From NCBI GenBank assembly GCA_000151295.1, contig GG745343.1, positions 43,321 to 90,881 on the forward strand: a DNA stretch of 47,561 bases. Reading direction: 5' to 3'. The stretch comes from Allomyces macrogynus ATCC 38327. Its lineage: Eukaryota > Blastocladiomycota > Blastocladiomycetes > Blastocladiales > Blastocladiaceae. The position numbers were made by a program, and so were the translations under genes. Below, one piece after another: positions 22,449-33,391 of this stretch. The notes beneath the pieces are model-generated. The model saw only the letters and a list, made by a program, of their open reading frames with translations. It made no database searches and had not been told where the DNA came from. The first letter of the stretch is position 1. Every line of letters starts with the position of its first letter.

Positions 22449-23300
22449 TGTGATTGATTATGGTAGCCATGTGTAGCATGTCCAGGGGAGTGGCAACATC
22501 TGCAAGCAGTGGCAGGAAGTGGCACAGGTAATTCACCAGGCCCAGAAACATAACCTGTTGGCCAGAGGCAGGGCGTTGCCAGTTTTGGATGTCAATGATC
22601 TTTGAGGGTGCTGGGCGGATGCCCTCTGCTGAGATGATGTGCCCAAGATAGTGCACAGAATGTTTGTAGAACTGGCACTTGGGGGGCTGCAGCCTTAGCT
22701 GGTGGTCCCTCCAGTGCATGAGGACCTCTGTGAGGTGCTCATGGTGTTCCTCAAGTGAGGCTGAGAACACAATAATGTCATCTACATAGATGCACACAAA
22801 GGGCAGGTTGCCAAAGATGTCCATCATGACCTGTTGGAAATGGGCAGAGAGGGTCTTCAGGCCAAACAGGCTGCACCAGAACAGGTACTTGCCTTGTCCA
22901 AGTGCTGGAAAGTGTTTGGCAGTGGGTGGTTGTTATCCTGTGTCAACTTGTTGAGCACCCATGGGTCAATACAAATGTGGTGGCCCACTAGGTTCCCTTC
23001 ATTGTCATGCTTGTCAGCACACACCAGCAGGTTCTTCCAGGGCAAAGTGCAGCCAGAGCATTCCACAACTCCAGCCTCAATCCATTTGTCAACCTGTTTC
23101 TGCACAGCAACCTCCTTGACCTTGTTGAAGGACTGATGGGGAGCATACACTGGGCAGGCATTGCCTGTGTCCAGGTGGATGGTGGACCAGGGGTGGGTGC
23201 ACACACCATCCTCGGGCAGTGCCACGATTTCATCCAGCAATGACGTGATGCTGGTGGGGAAAGCAGACAGGCCAATTATGGGTGGCTCATCTCAGTCCAG

Positions 23301-23877
23301 GAGTTATGCCAGATCATGCTCCTCAGTGGGATTCCCATGTTCTTGCAGTGCATTTTTAGGGAGCATTGAGTGTGCTCGCCACCATAGGGTTTCGCCGCCA
23401 TCGCTTGCCCAATGGTCAGCCTCAGCTTTCATCATGGCTGCAAGAAATGTGTTGGTTCAGCTGAACCACAACATGGTGGGCAAGGGGTGCAGGCCCATGA
23501 TCAGAGTCAGTCATGGTGCAGCGGGATCGCAGGCGCCAGTGGCGAGCGCTGTTAAAGCGCCAATGAGCTCGGCAGAGTCGGCTGCGCTTCGTGTTGGTGG
23601 TTGTTGCTGGGCAGCAATCAAATCGACTTGGTCGAGCTGTTGTTGGTCACTGTTGGCAAGAGGAAGGTTTGTCCACCTCACTTCCACACTGGTTTTGACG
23701 TGGCCTTTTTGACCTCAACGCAAAGGAGCGCAAATCTCCGCTCATCTCTTTCTTGCTCCTTCCGTCTCCCTCCTGCCCGGCCTCCTTCAATTAATATTGA
23801 GTAGAAAATGGAAGCTTGGTGAATTATTTACCGACTTTTCTGCAGGAGGTGGACTGTGTCACGCGTCTCTTCAGCTC
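23301..23877. other. Transition between Ty3 remnant and glucoamylase gene
   Basis: The part up to about 23520 is CpG-poor and probably belongs to the truncated 5' end of the Ty3 element (minus-strand pieces such as SMLPKNALQEHGNPTEEHD in one frame). From about 23520 CpG returns, and the segment should contain the 3' UTR of the glucoamylase gene. No LTR is recognisable. Confidence 0.4.
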
Positions 23878-25712
23878 CTATTCCTGCCGCGCAAACGACC
23901 AAACTCGCCGCCCCTCACCTTCCACGTCGTCGGCGACCCCATGCGACTCGACAACCCGCACCGCGGCACGCGCCTCATCGCGCGCATTCGCGGCCGTGAT
24001 AAACGCGGCATAACTCCACGTCAAGTCTTTCGCCGACCGCATCTTGCCCGTCCATCGATCAATCTGCTCGTCCATGCGACCACCCTCGCCCATGTGCACG
24101 CGTGCGCGCACCAAGTACCCATCGCCGCGCTCCAAGAGACCCTCCAGAATGGCTGCAAACTGCTCGTCGCTCTTTTTCACGGTCCCAGGCCCGAACCCGG
24201 CCAACGGTGCTGTGGGCAATGCCGCAAAGAATGCGACTGACCGCGACGTGATGATCACGAACCCGTCCCGCGCAATCCGCACAGCAACGCGGAAATGCAG
24301 TTCGGCCATGGAGAGCGTACACAGGAACCACGGGTTCCCGCCCATAAACTGGTCCTCCTCGTACCGTCCAATCGCCGGCGGCAAGTCTGGCCGCACGCGG
24401 TGGTTAATTGCAAACACGCGGCGATGGTGGTCGGCCAGCGCTGCCACCGTGGCCAGAACCCGGTCGTCGTCCACGGCAAGCACGCCGTCCGTGTGATCGC
24501 CGCGCGTGTGCAGGGCTGCCAAAATCACGGCCACGTCGAGGTTCGACGACTTGTACCGGTGCCCACCGACCACGTTCCGTGTCGCGCCAAAGTACCCGCG
24601 CGCTGCGTTCCAGTAGTGGTCGATGGTCGAGGTCAGGTCCTCGGCGCGCATGTGGTACCATTGCGCAGCGCCCGAGTCGTTGAAGAATTGCGCGAAATGC
24701 GCGCCTTCGATGAGCGCGCGTCGCTGGACAAGGTTGGTGTAGAGGTGCTCGCCGCGGACCTCTTCCCATCTACAAATGGAAACAATCAGGGTCAGAGTGG
24801 GGTCACATCACTCGTGAGATGCAGGAATCATCGCGTACAGATCAAAGTTGGCCGTGCCCAAGTTGTGCGAGACCATTTCCAGGTCGCGTTTGACCAGTGT
24901 ATCGGCCGGCAGCACGGCGCGGTACAGCTAAAAGCGGCAATGCGAGCATCAGCGATGGCCTGATTCAAAGGACTGAACACCAAACGACATGTCCCTTGCG
25001 CACGCGCTCCACCGACCCTCCACGACGCAAATACGCGCACGCGAACCGCATCACGGTCGACGCACGCAATGCCGGCCCATCGTGCTGCGGCCGTCCCCAC
25101 GAACCCTTGAACGCGGTCCCGTCGACGTTGAACTTGGGCTCACCGAGCCCGAGCGGGTCTCTTGGCGAAACGGACCGGTTCTTGACGAGCTGAATAGCCG
25201 TATTGAACTCGACATAGTCCCAGAGCGCCTTTTCCATACGTTGGATCGTGGCCGGGTCATGCGCGGTCGCATACTCGTGCACAAGCACGTCCATGACGAG
25301 CGCGCCGTCGCGCGTCCAGTAGTACCCTGGTTGGCGCGCAAACTTGTCAGGGGACTCTAGAGCGATGGGTGAATTTGGGCGGAACGAGGTGCGTACAGTA
25401 GTCGGGATCCTTCTTCGACTGCGCAGCGACGACGCAGCCCGTCTTGGTGCCAGGCGGCGAGAGATTGGCGAGAAGATAATGCCACGACGTGGACTTTTGC
25501 GCTGTGACCCAGGTCGTGCACTCGGTGTGGTTCCAACCAATTGCCGCAGCGTGTGCGGTCGTAGTGCCCACCGCAGTCGAGCACAAGAGCGTCGCGACAA
25601 GCAGCGCCGCGGCCACGGTCCCGGTCAAGATCATCGTGCGAGTCCGCGATTTCGCAGGCCCCGCACGATGGCGCGGCGGGGAGACATGTGCGGGGGCGGT
25701 GAGGGTCGTCAT
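23878..25712 (-). CDS. GH15 glucoamylase (glucan 1,4-alpha-glucosidase)
   Basis: Four exons (25712-25397, 25326-25004, 24927-24839, 24769-23878) with introns of 69-76 nt and matching phases give 539 residues. The N-terminus has a basic cytosolic-type segment and a hydrophobic core (MILTGTVAAALLVATLLC), so the product is secreted or a type II membrane protein. Family landmarks: GCVVAAQSKKDPDY joined to YYWTRDGALVMDVL, GEPKFNVDGTAF, WGRPQHDGPALRAST, FDLWEEV with the general acid at about Glu245 (the FDL/WEEV junction is created by splicing), GGNPWFLCTLSMAE, and MDEQIDRWTGK with the general base at about Glu477, followed by DLTWSYAAFITAAN. It releases glucose from the non-reducing ends of starch. 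There is no starch-binding domain after the catalytic domain. Both catalytic residues are present. Confidence 0.92.
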
Positions 25713-25887
25713 GGCGCTCCTGTGCGTGTCGGAAGAGGCTGAGATGGTTGAGCGTCCAGAGCGTCGGGAGCGTGGATCGCTGGGCCGAGCTCGCCGTGGT
25801 CTTGGTGCCGCGTCTGGCGTGCATCGTGCCGCGAACAAGAGGACCGCATCGTCATCGCGGTCGTGCGGCGGGGGTGGGGGTGGGGTG

Positions 25888-26875
25888 NNNNNNNNNNNNN
25901 NNNNNNNNNNNNNNNNNNNNNNNNNNNNNNNNNNNNNNNNNNNNNNNNNNNNNNNNNNNNNNNNNNNNNNNNNNNNNNNNNNNNNNNNNNNNNNNNNNNN
26001 NNNNNNNNNNNNNNNNNNNNNNNNNNNNNNNNNNNNNNNNNNNNNNNNNNNNNNNNNNNNNNNNNNNNNNNNNNNNNNNNNNNNNNNNNNNNNNNNNNNN
26101 NNNNNNNNNNNNNNNNNNNNNNNNNNNNNNNNNNNNNNNNNNNNNNNNNNNNNNNNNNNNNNNNNNNNNNNNNNNNNNNNNNNNNNNNNNNNNNNNNNNN
26201 NNNNNNNNNNNNNNNNNNNNNNNNNNNNNNNNNNNNNNNNNNNNNNNNNNNNNNNNNNNNNNNNNNNNNNNNNNNNNNNNNNNNNNNNNNNNNNNNNNNN
26301 NNNNNNNNNNNNNNNNNNNNNNNNNNNNNNNNNNNNNNNNNNNNNNNNNNNNNNNNNNNNNNNNNNNNNNNNNNNNNNNNNNNNNNNNNNNNNNNNNNNN
26401 NNNNNNNNNNNNNNNNNNNNNNNNNNNNNNNNNNNNNNNNNNNNNNNNNNNNNNNNNNNNNNNNNNNNNNNNNNNNNNNNNNNNNNNNNNNNNNNNNNNN
26501 NNNNNNNNNNNNNNNNNNNNNNNNNNNNNNNNNNNNNNNNNNNNNNNNNNNNNNNNNNNNNNNNNNNNNNNNNNNNNNNNNNNNNNNNNNNNNNNNNNNN
26601 NNNNNNNNNNNNNNNNNNNNNNNNNNNNNNNNNNNNNNNNNNNNNNNNNNNNNNNNNNNNNNNNNNNNNNNNNNNNNNNNNNNNNNNNNNNNNNNNNNNN
26701 NNNNNNNNNNNNNNNNNNNNNNNNNNNNNNNNNNNNNNNNNNNNNNNNNNNNNNNNNNNNNNNNNNNNNNNNNNNNNNNNNNNNNNNNNNNNNNNNNNNN
26801 NNNNNNNNNNNNNNNNNNNNNNNNNNNNNNNNNNNNNNNNNNNNNNNNNNNNNNNNNNNNNNNNNNNNNNNNNNN
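25888..26875. other. Assembly gap (988 N)
   Basis: A run of 988 unknown bases between the glucoamylase and RRP41 genes. The left edge is a G-rich tract (GGCGGGGGTGGGGGTGGGG), a likely cause of the assembly or sequencing break. Any frame spanning the gap is meaningless. Confidence 0.99.
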
Positions 26876-27190
26876 TTCTTGCTGTGAGAAGCGTTTGCGT
26901 CCGCATGCGGTCGTTCGTTGCCAAGCCGCATTGCGCATGCTGAGGAGCATGGCAACGCGGCGCGTCGCGACCACGTGATCTTTCGCGCACCCGTCCCGGC
27001 GCCGCTCCGTCGCGTCGAGTCTCACAGCAGCAGACGACGATTCCTTGATCGTGGTCACAACAACCATCAAATCTCGACCACCAGCTTCCGCAACCTGCTG
27101 CAAGATGGTGCTGCCACGGCCCGCTGCAACGTCCACCAGGAACTCGCCCTGACCTCGACGCTTCCGACCAACTAGGGCCGCCTCGAACTG
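26876..27190. other. Upstream region of RRP41
   Basis: 315 bp between the gap and the RRP41 start, presumably its promoter and 5' leader. Frames on both strands are short and compositionally random. I see no clear motif. Confidence 0.4.
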
Positions 27191-28335
27191 ATGTCGCCTG
27201 AAGGTAGCCGATCATCGCCGGCCACACACATCTCGCGCCACGTCCGCTCATTGCGTGCACCGACCAAACCTAGGCCTCCGCGTCGACGGTCGCCGCGCCA
27301 ATGAACTGCGCAAGATCTCGGCTAAGACGGGCGTGCTCGCTCAGGCCGATGGGTCGGCCTACCTGGAAATGGGCAACACCAAGGTCCTTGCTGCCGTCTA
27401 CGGCCCGCGCGAGGTACCTGGTGCTTTGATCCATGCATGGATTTGGCGACCAACGGGACCTGACCGCTAACCCGAACCCATCTGTCGCTGCTAGTGCCGA
27501 ATGCGGTCACAAGCGCTCCACGACCGCGCCATCATCAACGTCGAGTTCACGCAGGCCACCTTTTCGCGCATCGAGCGCCGGCAAACACGCAAGTTTGACC
27601 GGTATGGCCTGCACTCGACGCGCGCCCACGCTCAGACCATGCGCTGACAACGATCATGCCCCCCCCCCCCCCCCCCGGACCACCAGGAAAAAAATGGGGG
27701 GCCCGCTTGAGAACCGGCGATACATTCGAGGCCGTTGTCGACACGAGCATTTACCCGCGCTCGCAAATCGACATTTACCTGCAAATCATGCAGGCGGACG
27801 GTGGACAAGTCCAGGCATGCATCAACGCTGCGACCTTGGCCCTGATCAATGCCGGTGTGGCCATGCGCGATTACGTCGTTGCGTGCACCGTCGGCAACGT
27901 GGACGGCACGCCATTGCTCGGTACGCACACGACCTCACGTTGACGTGGTGCGGAATCTCGATATCTCGACCCCAACCAACCCATTTTTTGATCGCGCGTC
28001 CAGATTTGAACCATATTGAAGTGTCGCAAGGAACACCCGAAATCACGCTCGCGATGCTGCCGCGATCCGGCAATGTTGTCTTGATCCAGGTTCGTTTTGC
28101 TGTCGTTCGATGGCGACACGCAGCTAGGAAATCCCTCATTGACCGTTAACTCTCAACACTCCAGTTGGAGTCGCGGTTACACATGGACAAGCTCGAAAAG
28201 ACGCTGCAGCTCGCAAAAGACGGGTGCGCCCAGATTCACGAACTGCTCGACGAGGTGGTGCGCAAGGAGCTGCGCGACTTGGTGCACAAGGTTGGACAGC
28301 ACAGCAGTACAGTGCGCGGCGTATCAACAACGTGA
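27191..28335 (+). CDS. RRP41: Exosome RNase PH-like subunit Rrp41 (EXOSC4/Ski6)
   Basis: Six exons (27191-27203, 27274-27413, 27495-27601, 27687-27920, 28004-28089, 28165-28335) give about 249 residues; human EXOSC4 has 245. The first coding exon is only 13 nt (ATG TCG CCT GAA G); spliced over a 70-nt intron it yields [18 protein letters not shown], almost the start of yeast Rrp41. Further landmarks: [85 protein letters not shown] and [13 protein letters not shown]. Rrp41 is one of six RNase PH-like proteins in the exosome ring that threads RNA to Rrp44/Rrp6. Exon 4 is out of phase by one base at its start, which lies in A7 and G6 runs just after a C17 run, so the indel is probably a homopolymer error. 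Confidence 0.92.
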
Positions 28336-28899
28336 AATCCAATACATTTGCCGTTGTTGTTCACGACCTTCGTTCACTGCCACATGTCAGAGGGAGCTGA
28401 CTGCCTTCAGCCGAGCGGAGATGCAGCACACGGATTGGTTGAAGAGGTCACAGCGAACGTCTGTCTTTGGCCAGGATTTTGTCGTCGCGCCTTGCATATC
28501 GCAATGGTCGTGCATCGACATTGATCCACGCATCCACTCAGCTTAGTATTCCACATTGTTGGGTGCACGACAAAGGCGCCATTCGGGATTCACCGGAGCA
28601 CAATTGACCGGGTGTATAAAACTAGGAACAGAACGGAGAACAATCCGTCGCAGTACTGGGGCCGACGCCGCAGCGCGGGGAGGTATTGCGAGACGGCGTG
28701 CGGCCATGGCAGCGGGGGAACCACAGTGAGCGAGACGCGGCAAACGCGAAACTAGCGCTTCAGCTGGAGGTTCGAGAGATCGGCCTGCTGGCTGCTGATC
28801 GGGTTGGAGAAGGGCGAGCCGCGCTCCAAGAGCCTAGACGTGCGAGGAACAGTTGGCGATCAGCGACGTGAGGAGTGCAGCGCGTTGCACGGAAAGGAG
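28336..28899. other. Convergent 3' intergenic region
   Basis: 564 bp between two convergent genes (RRP41 and the small mitochondrial protein). Only short frames without domain character. A TATA-like string (GTATAAAAC, about 28614) occurs, but no gene follows that would use it on plus. Confidence 0.4.
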
Positions 28900-29439
28900 T
28901 CAAGGAAGACAGTCTACGCACTCGGGCGCCTTGACGAACGGCAGGGCGGGCGAGCCTGACAGTTCCTGCAAGAGCAGCGTGTCGGCGGCACCGACCTCAA
29001 TCGTGCGAATCGCGTCGTAGTTGGCCTTCTTCCACTCGCCTTCGCTCGTCATGTGGTAGCTAATGTAGGCCGTGATCGGGTGGATGGCATCCTAGACGGG
29101 CGACAGGTCGCGATGGCGAGCGAGCAGGCGGGTGCGCGCGCGCAGGCACAACGCAGCGAGCGTCAATGATCGTTGCGTTGGTCGTTGACAAGTGCGAAGA
29201 CGAGCAGCGGCAGCGTCACTCACCGGGTCCTTGGTCGTCTCGTAGACCTTATTGGCCTGCCACAGCAAAAAGGCGCCGAGCGAGCCGACAAACATGTTGC
29301 GCCAGAAGGGGCCCGAGAAGGTGTTGGGGTTGCCGTATTGCGCCGGGTCGACGGGCGGCAGGTGGTCGCCGCCGCGCGCGGGGCGCGTCGTCGAGAAGGG
29401 GCGGCGCGAGAGGGCGCGGGTCAGCGGGGCGCGCAGCAT
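28900..29439 (-). CDS. Small mitochondrial inner-membrane protein, possibly a complex I accessory subunit
   Basis: Two exons (29439-29224 and 29091-28900, intron 132 nt, phase 0) give 135 residues. The N-terminus (MLRAPLTRALSRRPFSTTRP) is a classic mitochondrial presequence. A short soluble segment precedes one membrane span (FVGSLGAFLLW), then ANKVYETTKD and, after the intron, HPITAYISYHMTSEGEWKK and ADTLLLQELSGSPALPFVK. The layout of presequence, one span and a C-terminal segment with an E-W-x-x-x-N helix resembles the fungal 17.8-kDa-type subunit of NADH:ubiquinone oxidoreductase, but that match is from memory and weak. It could be another small respiratory or import component. It shares a divergent upstream region with the next gene. 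Confidence 0.6.
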
Positions 29440-29832
29440 CGTGGCGAGCGGTCGGATTGCTGGCAGTCGGGTGCTTGCAGCCGTGGTCGGCAGCCGGTTT
29501 GCTTCGATCGCAGCTGGGCCAGCGGTGGCGTGGTCGGCGGAGGTGGAGGAAGAGAGATAGCGCTCAAGGCAGCGTGCCGTCACATGCTGGCTGCTCTCCC
29601 GCAACACGTCCGGCTTTGTCTCCACTGTCACCCTCGAATCAAATTTGTTTGAACTGTCCATTGTCGTCGATCCCGCCGTAATCCTCCAACCCGCTGCAAC
29701 CGCAGCGCACCTGCCGCAGCCGACATTTTGCACGACCGGTTGCTCGCCACGCCGACTGCGGGAGCAGCGCTTCCCACCATCATTCCTACCAGCCGACCCG
29801 ACTGTACTTGAACCAATCAGCTTTCCAGCACC
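29440..29832. promoter_or_regulatory. Divergent promoter region
   Basis: 393 bp between the ATG of the small mitochondrial protein (-) and the ATG of the large unknown protein (+). Frames within it lack protein character. No specific motif can be named. Confidence 0.45.
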
Positions 29833-32800
29833 ATGTCCCCACCAGCCGACCAATTTTTCCGCGAGTTGCTCGACCTCGCCGTTCGTCTCAACAGCGTGCT
29901 CCACGCCGACCACGTCGAGGACATTCTGACCCGCACCAACGATCGCGCCGACTACGTGCGCGTCGCCGCGCTCTTGGAACACGACGAGCCGCGACAAGTC
30001 GTGCTTCGCGCGTGGGGAAAGGTTCAACCTGCCTCTTTCGAGCACCAGATTGCTCCCCACCAGAAACTAAGTTCCGACAGCAATGATTGAACGGGATCTA
30101 GCTCGTCGTAACCAAATACTCGGCGGCTGACGACGATTCCGAAGCCGTGCTCAAGGAGGCTCTGGCCTGGCTCCCGCGCATCTACTACCAGTGCCAGGTC
30201 CATGTGCCGGAGAACCTTTTCCCGCGCATCTGCGCCTTTTCCGCATGCCGCCGGTACTGTACAATCGGGCAACATTGCTGTGCGGCGTGTGATAGTTCTG
30301 ATGTCCGTTTTCGCCCAACCCGGCGCCAGGCTTTGGAAATCCACCACCATCCTCGACGAATCGTCCGGACTGATGGCCGTTTTGGGCCCCGTCATGAAGC
30401 TCGAGCACTTGCCCGACCATCTGCTCACTATGACCATGGACGTGCATGTGTGGATCAACAGCCTCGACTCGACCTTCGTCCGCGACCCGCCCGCAGCCGT
30501 CGTCCAGGCCATTCTTGCGCGCCCATTTGTGAAACCCGACTGGCCCGAGGAACGCGCACTCCTTGATGCGCTCTTGGTGGCGCGCACGCGCATCGACACG
30601 TTCCACGCTCTCTTGTCGTTCGGCCAACTGTTGCTCGAACAGCTGCGCGCAACGGAAGCGTCGGCAAGCGGCAGAGACGGCGCGCCTGTGGACATGTGGT
30701 CGCGTCGGTCGTCCAAGAACCCGTCGCGCATGGCGAGTGCTGGGACGAGTCGCGGCGACGATCCGGATTGGGTTGCGCCGTCGGTTCACGAAGAGGATGT
30801 AGCACGCGCTGCATTTGAGGAAAAAATGGCGTGGCTCATGGGTCTATTCGCCGGTACGCAACACACCGTTTCTGTCTGCCCGCTCTTCGCCGGGTAACGA
30901 GTGAAATCGCCGCACTTAGAGGCGCTCAGCGGATCGTATACGCTGCCGTCGTCGACCATTGCCGCTCTGACCGAGTTTGCGACCGATGTGGAGAAGCTCG
31001 ACGTGGCCCAGCTCCAGCTGGTTTGCGCGCAGATCACTCCCTGTCCGTTCTGTCTGCTGCTGCTGCCCCACGCTTCTGGCGCCCACACTGATCGATTACT
31101 CTTTCGCATCCAGTCATTGCCAACAAAGCCGGGAAAACCGGCCCACCCATGGCCATCTTTCCCGACGTGGTATCGCCCGCCATCTCCGTGCGTTTTCTCT
31201 TCCCATGTTACTCGTTGTGCCGGCATGTCAAGCTGACAACCTGCCTTCGTTCCTTGCTGCAACAGAACATTCTCAATGCCGATAAGCCGCACACCAAAAT
31301 GTCGAACGCACAAGAGCTCAAATTCATCAACAACATGGTCGAGCAGGACCACATTTTGGCGTCGCTCGAGGGGATTTGGCTGCAGGTCGATTCCGATCCG
31401 GACCGGCTCGTCATGCCGAGCCAAGTCGGCATCCAAGAGCAAGCACTCGAGGTACGGCTTGGTCGCGAACCGCGTGGTTTTGAAGCAGCATTTGTGCTCA
31501 CTGAACGTTTGTGTCGCAGGAAACGCTCGTCTCGTGCTCGCCGGGCATCTTGGAGTTTTCGTATAACTCGTTGACGTGGTATGGATTGGAGCGCGATGCC
31601 AACGCTGCGACGGCCACGTTCACGCCCGGCTTGACCCTCCTGTACGCCATTGTCATCGTCATGCGCTTTCTTCGGCTTGTATATCATCCACTGACTCTCC
31701 TCTCCATAGTTTCCCCATGATCACGCGCTTCTCGCTCGGCCGAATCATGGATGCGACGCTCCTGCCCTACGGCAAGAACACATTGCACACCATTCTTGGC
31801 GGCGGACCAAGCACGACTGGTCCCGGTGGCGCGGGCGGTGGCGGGTCGGGTGGAAGCGTCGGCGGCGCCCTTGGCGCGGGTGGCCTCGGTGGCCTTGGCG
31901 GCGGGCTTGGCGGCGGTGGTGGATTGGGCCAGCTGCGGCGCGACGAGACGGCCACGATCAAGGCCTTCTACCTCAACATATTCACGGCGACCGACAATTT
32001 CCGGCTCTACCCGTTCTACGAGGACGAGATTTACAAGGCCGTCGACATGATTGCCATGGCCACGGGGCTCGTGCCGTTCAAGGAGTCGCAGTTTGTCAAG
32101 TACACGGTCGCCAAGCGGCTGCAAATGACGAGGCACCATATTCTCGACGCGATTCTTGCTCGGCACCGGCATCGCGCCGCGCGGCTCGCGGCGAGTGCCA
32201 CCGTGGTGGGTACGGCTGGGCGCGGGATGCCCGTTGCGTCCAACTCGTCGAGTACCGGTTTGCGCGGCGTGACAAGCAACACGTCGGACGGCGCCTCGGA
32301 CATGTCGGACCGTCGCATGCCCGCGTCGGCAGCGTCCTCGGGCGACTTGGATCCGGGCATGTCGGTGACCAGTTCCGACTCGGACGGGCGTACCTCACCA
32401 ACAGGGCGCGCGCGTACGGGAACGGCTGCGGCCGCGGCTGCGGCAGCCGGTGCACTGGGGCGCACGGCGTCCGGGACGGGACCGTGGATCGACCACAGCG
32501 CTGATCTCATCAAGGTCCTGCGCAAGCTGACGCAGGAGCGCGAGCCGCAGGCGCTCTACGACTTGGAGCTGCTCTACCACTCGTGCCGGATCGAGGCCGA
32601 GGTGACCAAGGAAACGCTGCACCATTTGCGCGTCTTGTGGCACCAGTCGCAGTCGGAGACGGTGCGGCTCAAGGTGCTGGCGATTCTCGATCGGCTGCTT
32701 GATCGGTCGGTCATGCGCGAGGGCGACCCAAATTTCACGGTGCTCTACAAATGGCTGCGCCATCTCGAGGAGACGGTGTCGCCGTACAAGAGGTACGTTG

Positions 32801-33019
32801 CTGGTCACCGCCGCTTGCGATAAACGGTGCGGACGGTGTGTCGGATCTGATACGTGCTTGATTCGCGTTTTGTCCAGCGCTGAGTCGCTCAAGATCATCC
32901 TCGTGCTGTTGCGGCGAGCCAAGGCTATTCAAACAGACCCGCTCACGCCCATTGCGCAGATCCAGGCCTCTTTCGATTGCTTGCCCGAGTACGACCGGTT
33001 CGCTCGCTTCTTTGGGTGA
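29833..33019 (+). CDS. Large helical protein of unknown function with Gly-rich and Ser-rich linkers
   Basis: Nine exons (29833-30021, 30102-30288, 30330-30853, 30920-31042, 31114-31187, 31266-31451, 31520-31651, 31710-32792, 32878-33019) give about 880 residues. The first 430 or so and the last 180 are Leu-rich and look alpha-helical, like HEAT/ARM proteins (VVTKYSAADDDSEAVLKEAL, ETLHHLRVLWHQSQSETVRL). Between them lie a Gly-rich linker (31795-31930) and a long Ser/Thr/Ala-rich disordered stretch (32180-32490). Two single-base phase problems occur, one near 30230 in a T run (restores FRMPPVLYNRATLL) and one near 31715 in a C run; both look like sequencing errors. The 41-nt intron 30289-30329 is unusually short. 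I do not recognise a family and infer no function. Confidence 0.6.
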
Positions 33020-33391
33020 GAACAATGGAGGTGGGCGAGCGCGAGAGAGAGCAACGGCACACTTGATGAACTGGATTGATGGGCGCTGAAAGACGAGTGA
33101 TGTCAAAGGCTGACGGCGTCAAAGGACTTTGTTGAAAGGAGGAATATATTTGCACAGGTCTCCCATTCTCTTTCTTCACTTGGTTGTTGTCGAGCTGCGT
33201 GGTGGGTGTGCTCGACCAGAGGCTCTGCCAGAGGTGAACGAAGGAGGACGGTGCGGGAGCGTGGGGCGACCTGCCAGTCTGTTCAGGCTCAATCAGCGAA
33301 CATAAATCAACTCACATCAATCAACTCACATCAACCCACCTGTTGACTCGGCCATGCCATTCGCGCCAGCCAACTCGCCGCAACAACAATC
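33020..33391. other. Intergenic region upstream of MSH1
   Basis: 372 bp containing the 3' end of the preceding gene and the MSH1 promoter. A small direct repeat (AATCAACTCACATC, two copies, 33306-33335 region) is visible. Nothing else. Confidence 0.4.

Larger units (their letters stand above)
20343..23300 (-). mobile_element. Defective Ty3/gypsy chromovirus-type retrotransposon (RT-RNase H-IN-chromodomain)
   Basis: Reading from high to low coordinates: an RT N-terminal part (HLDTGNACPVYAPHQSFNKV, VDKWIEAGVVECSG; 23240-22857), an RT core with the active-site block CIYVDDIIVFSAS and YLGHIISAEGI (22827-22126), RNase H pieces (LGWQYLAMKQELLGIAFAI, FTDHVALSFL), an integrase His/Cys zinc finger (HTLSHTG...CQCMAQACIHC), an integrase core, and a C-terminal chromodomain (YEVKKIVDDCTDEE, HLIKWKIHPDKDNSWEPEE; 20750-20343). 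The element is dead: it has at least four frame breaks, an RT internal deletion between HLDK and the LFGLK block, and the last integrase glutamate replaced (NGSAKRLV where DGxxER is usual). No gag, protease or LTR is recognisable. CpG is nearly absent. Confidence 0.85.

Noticed and set aside
25347..27260. Frames spanning the N gap on both strands
   Set aside because: Continuous only because Ns contain no stop codons; the real gene to the left is the spliced glucoamylase.
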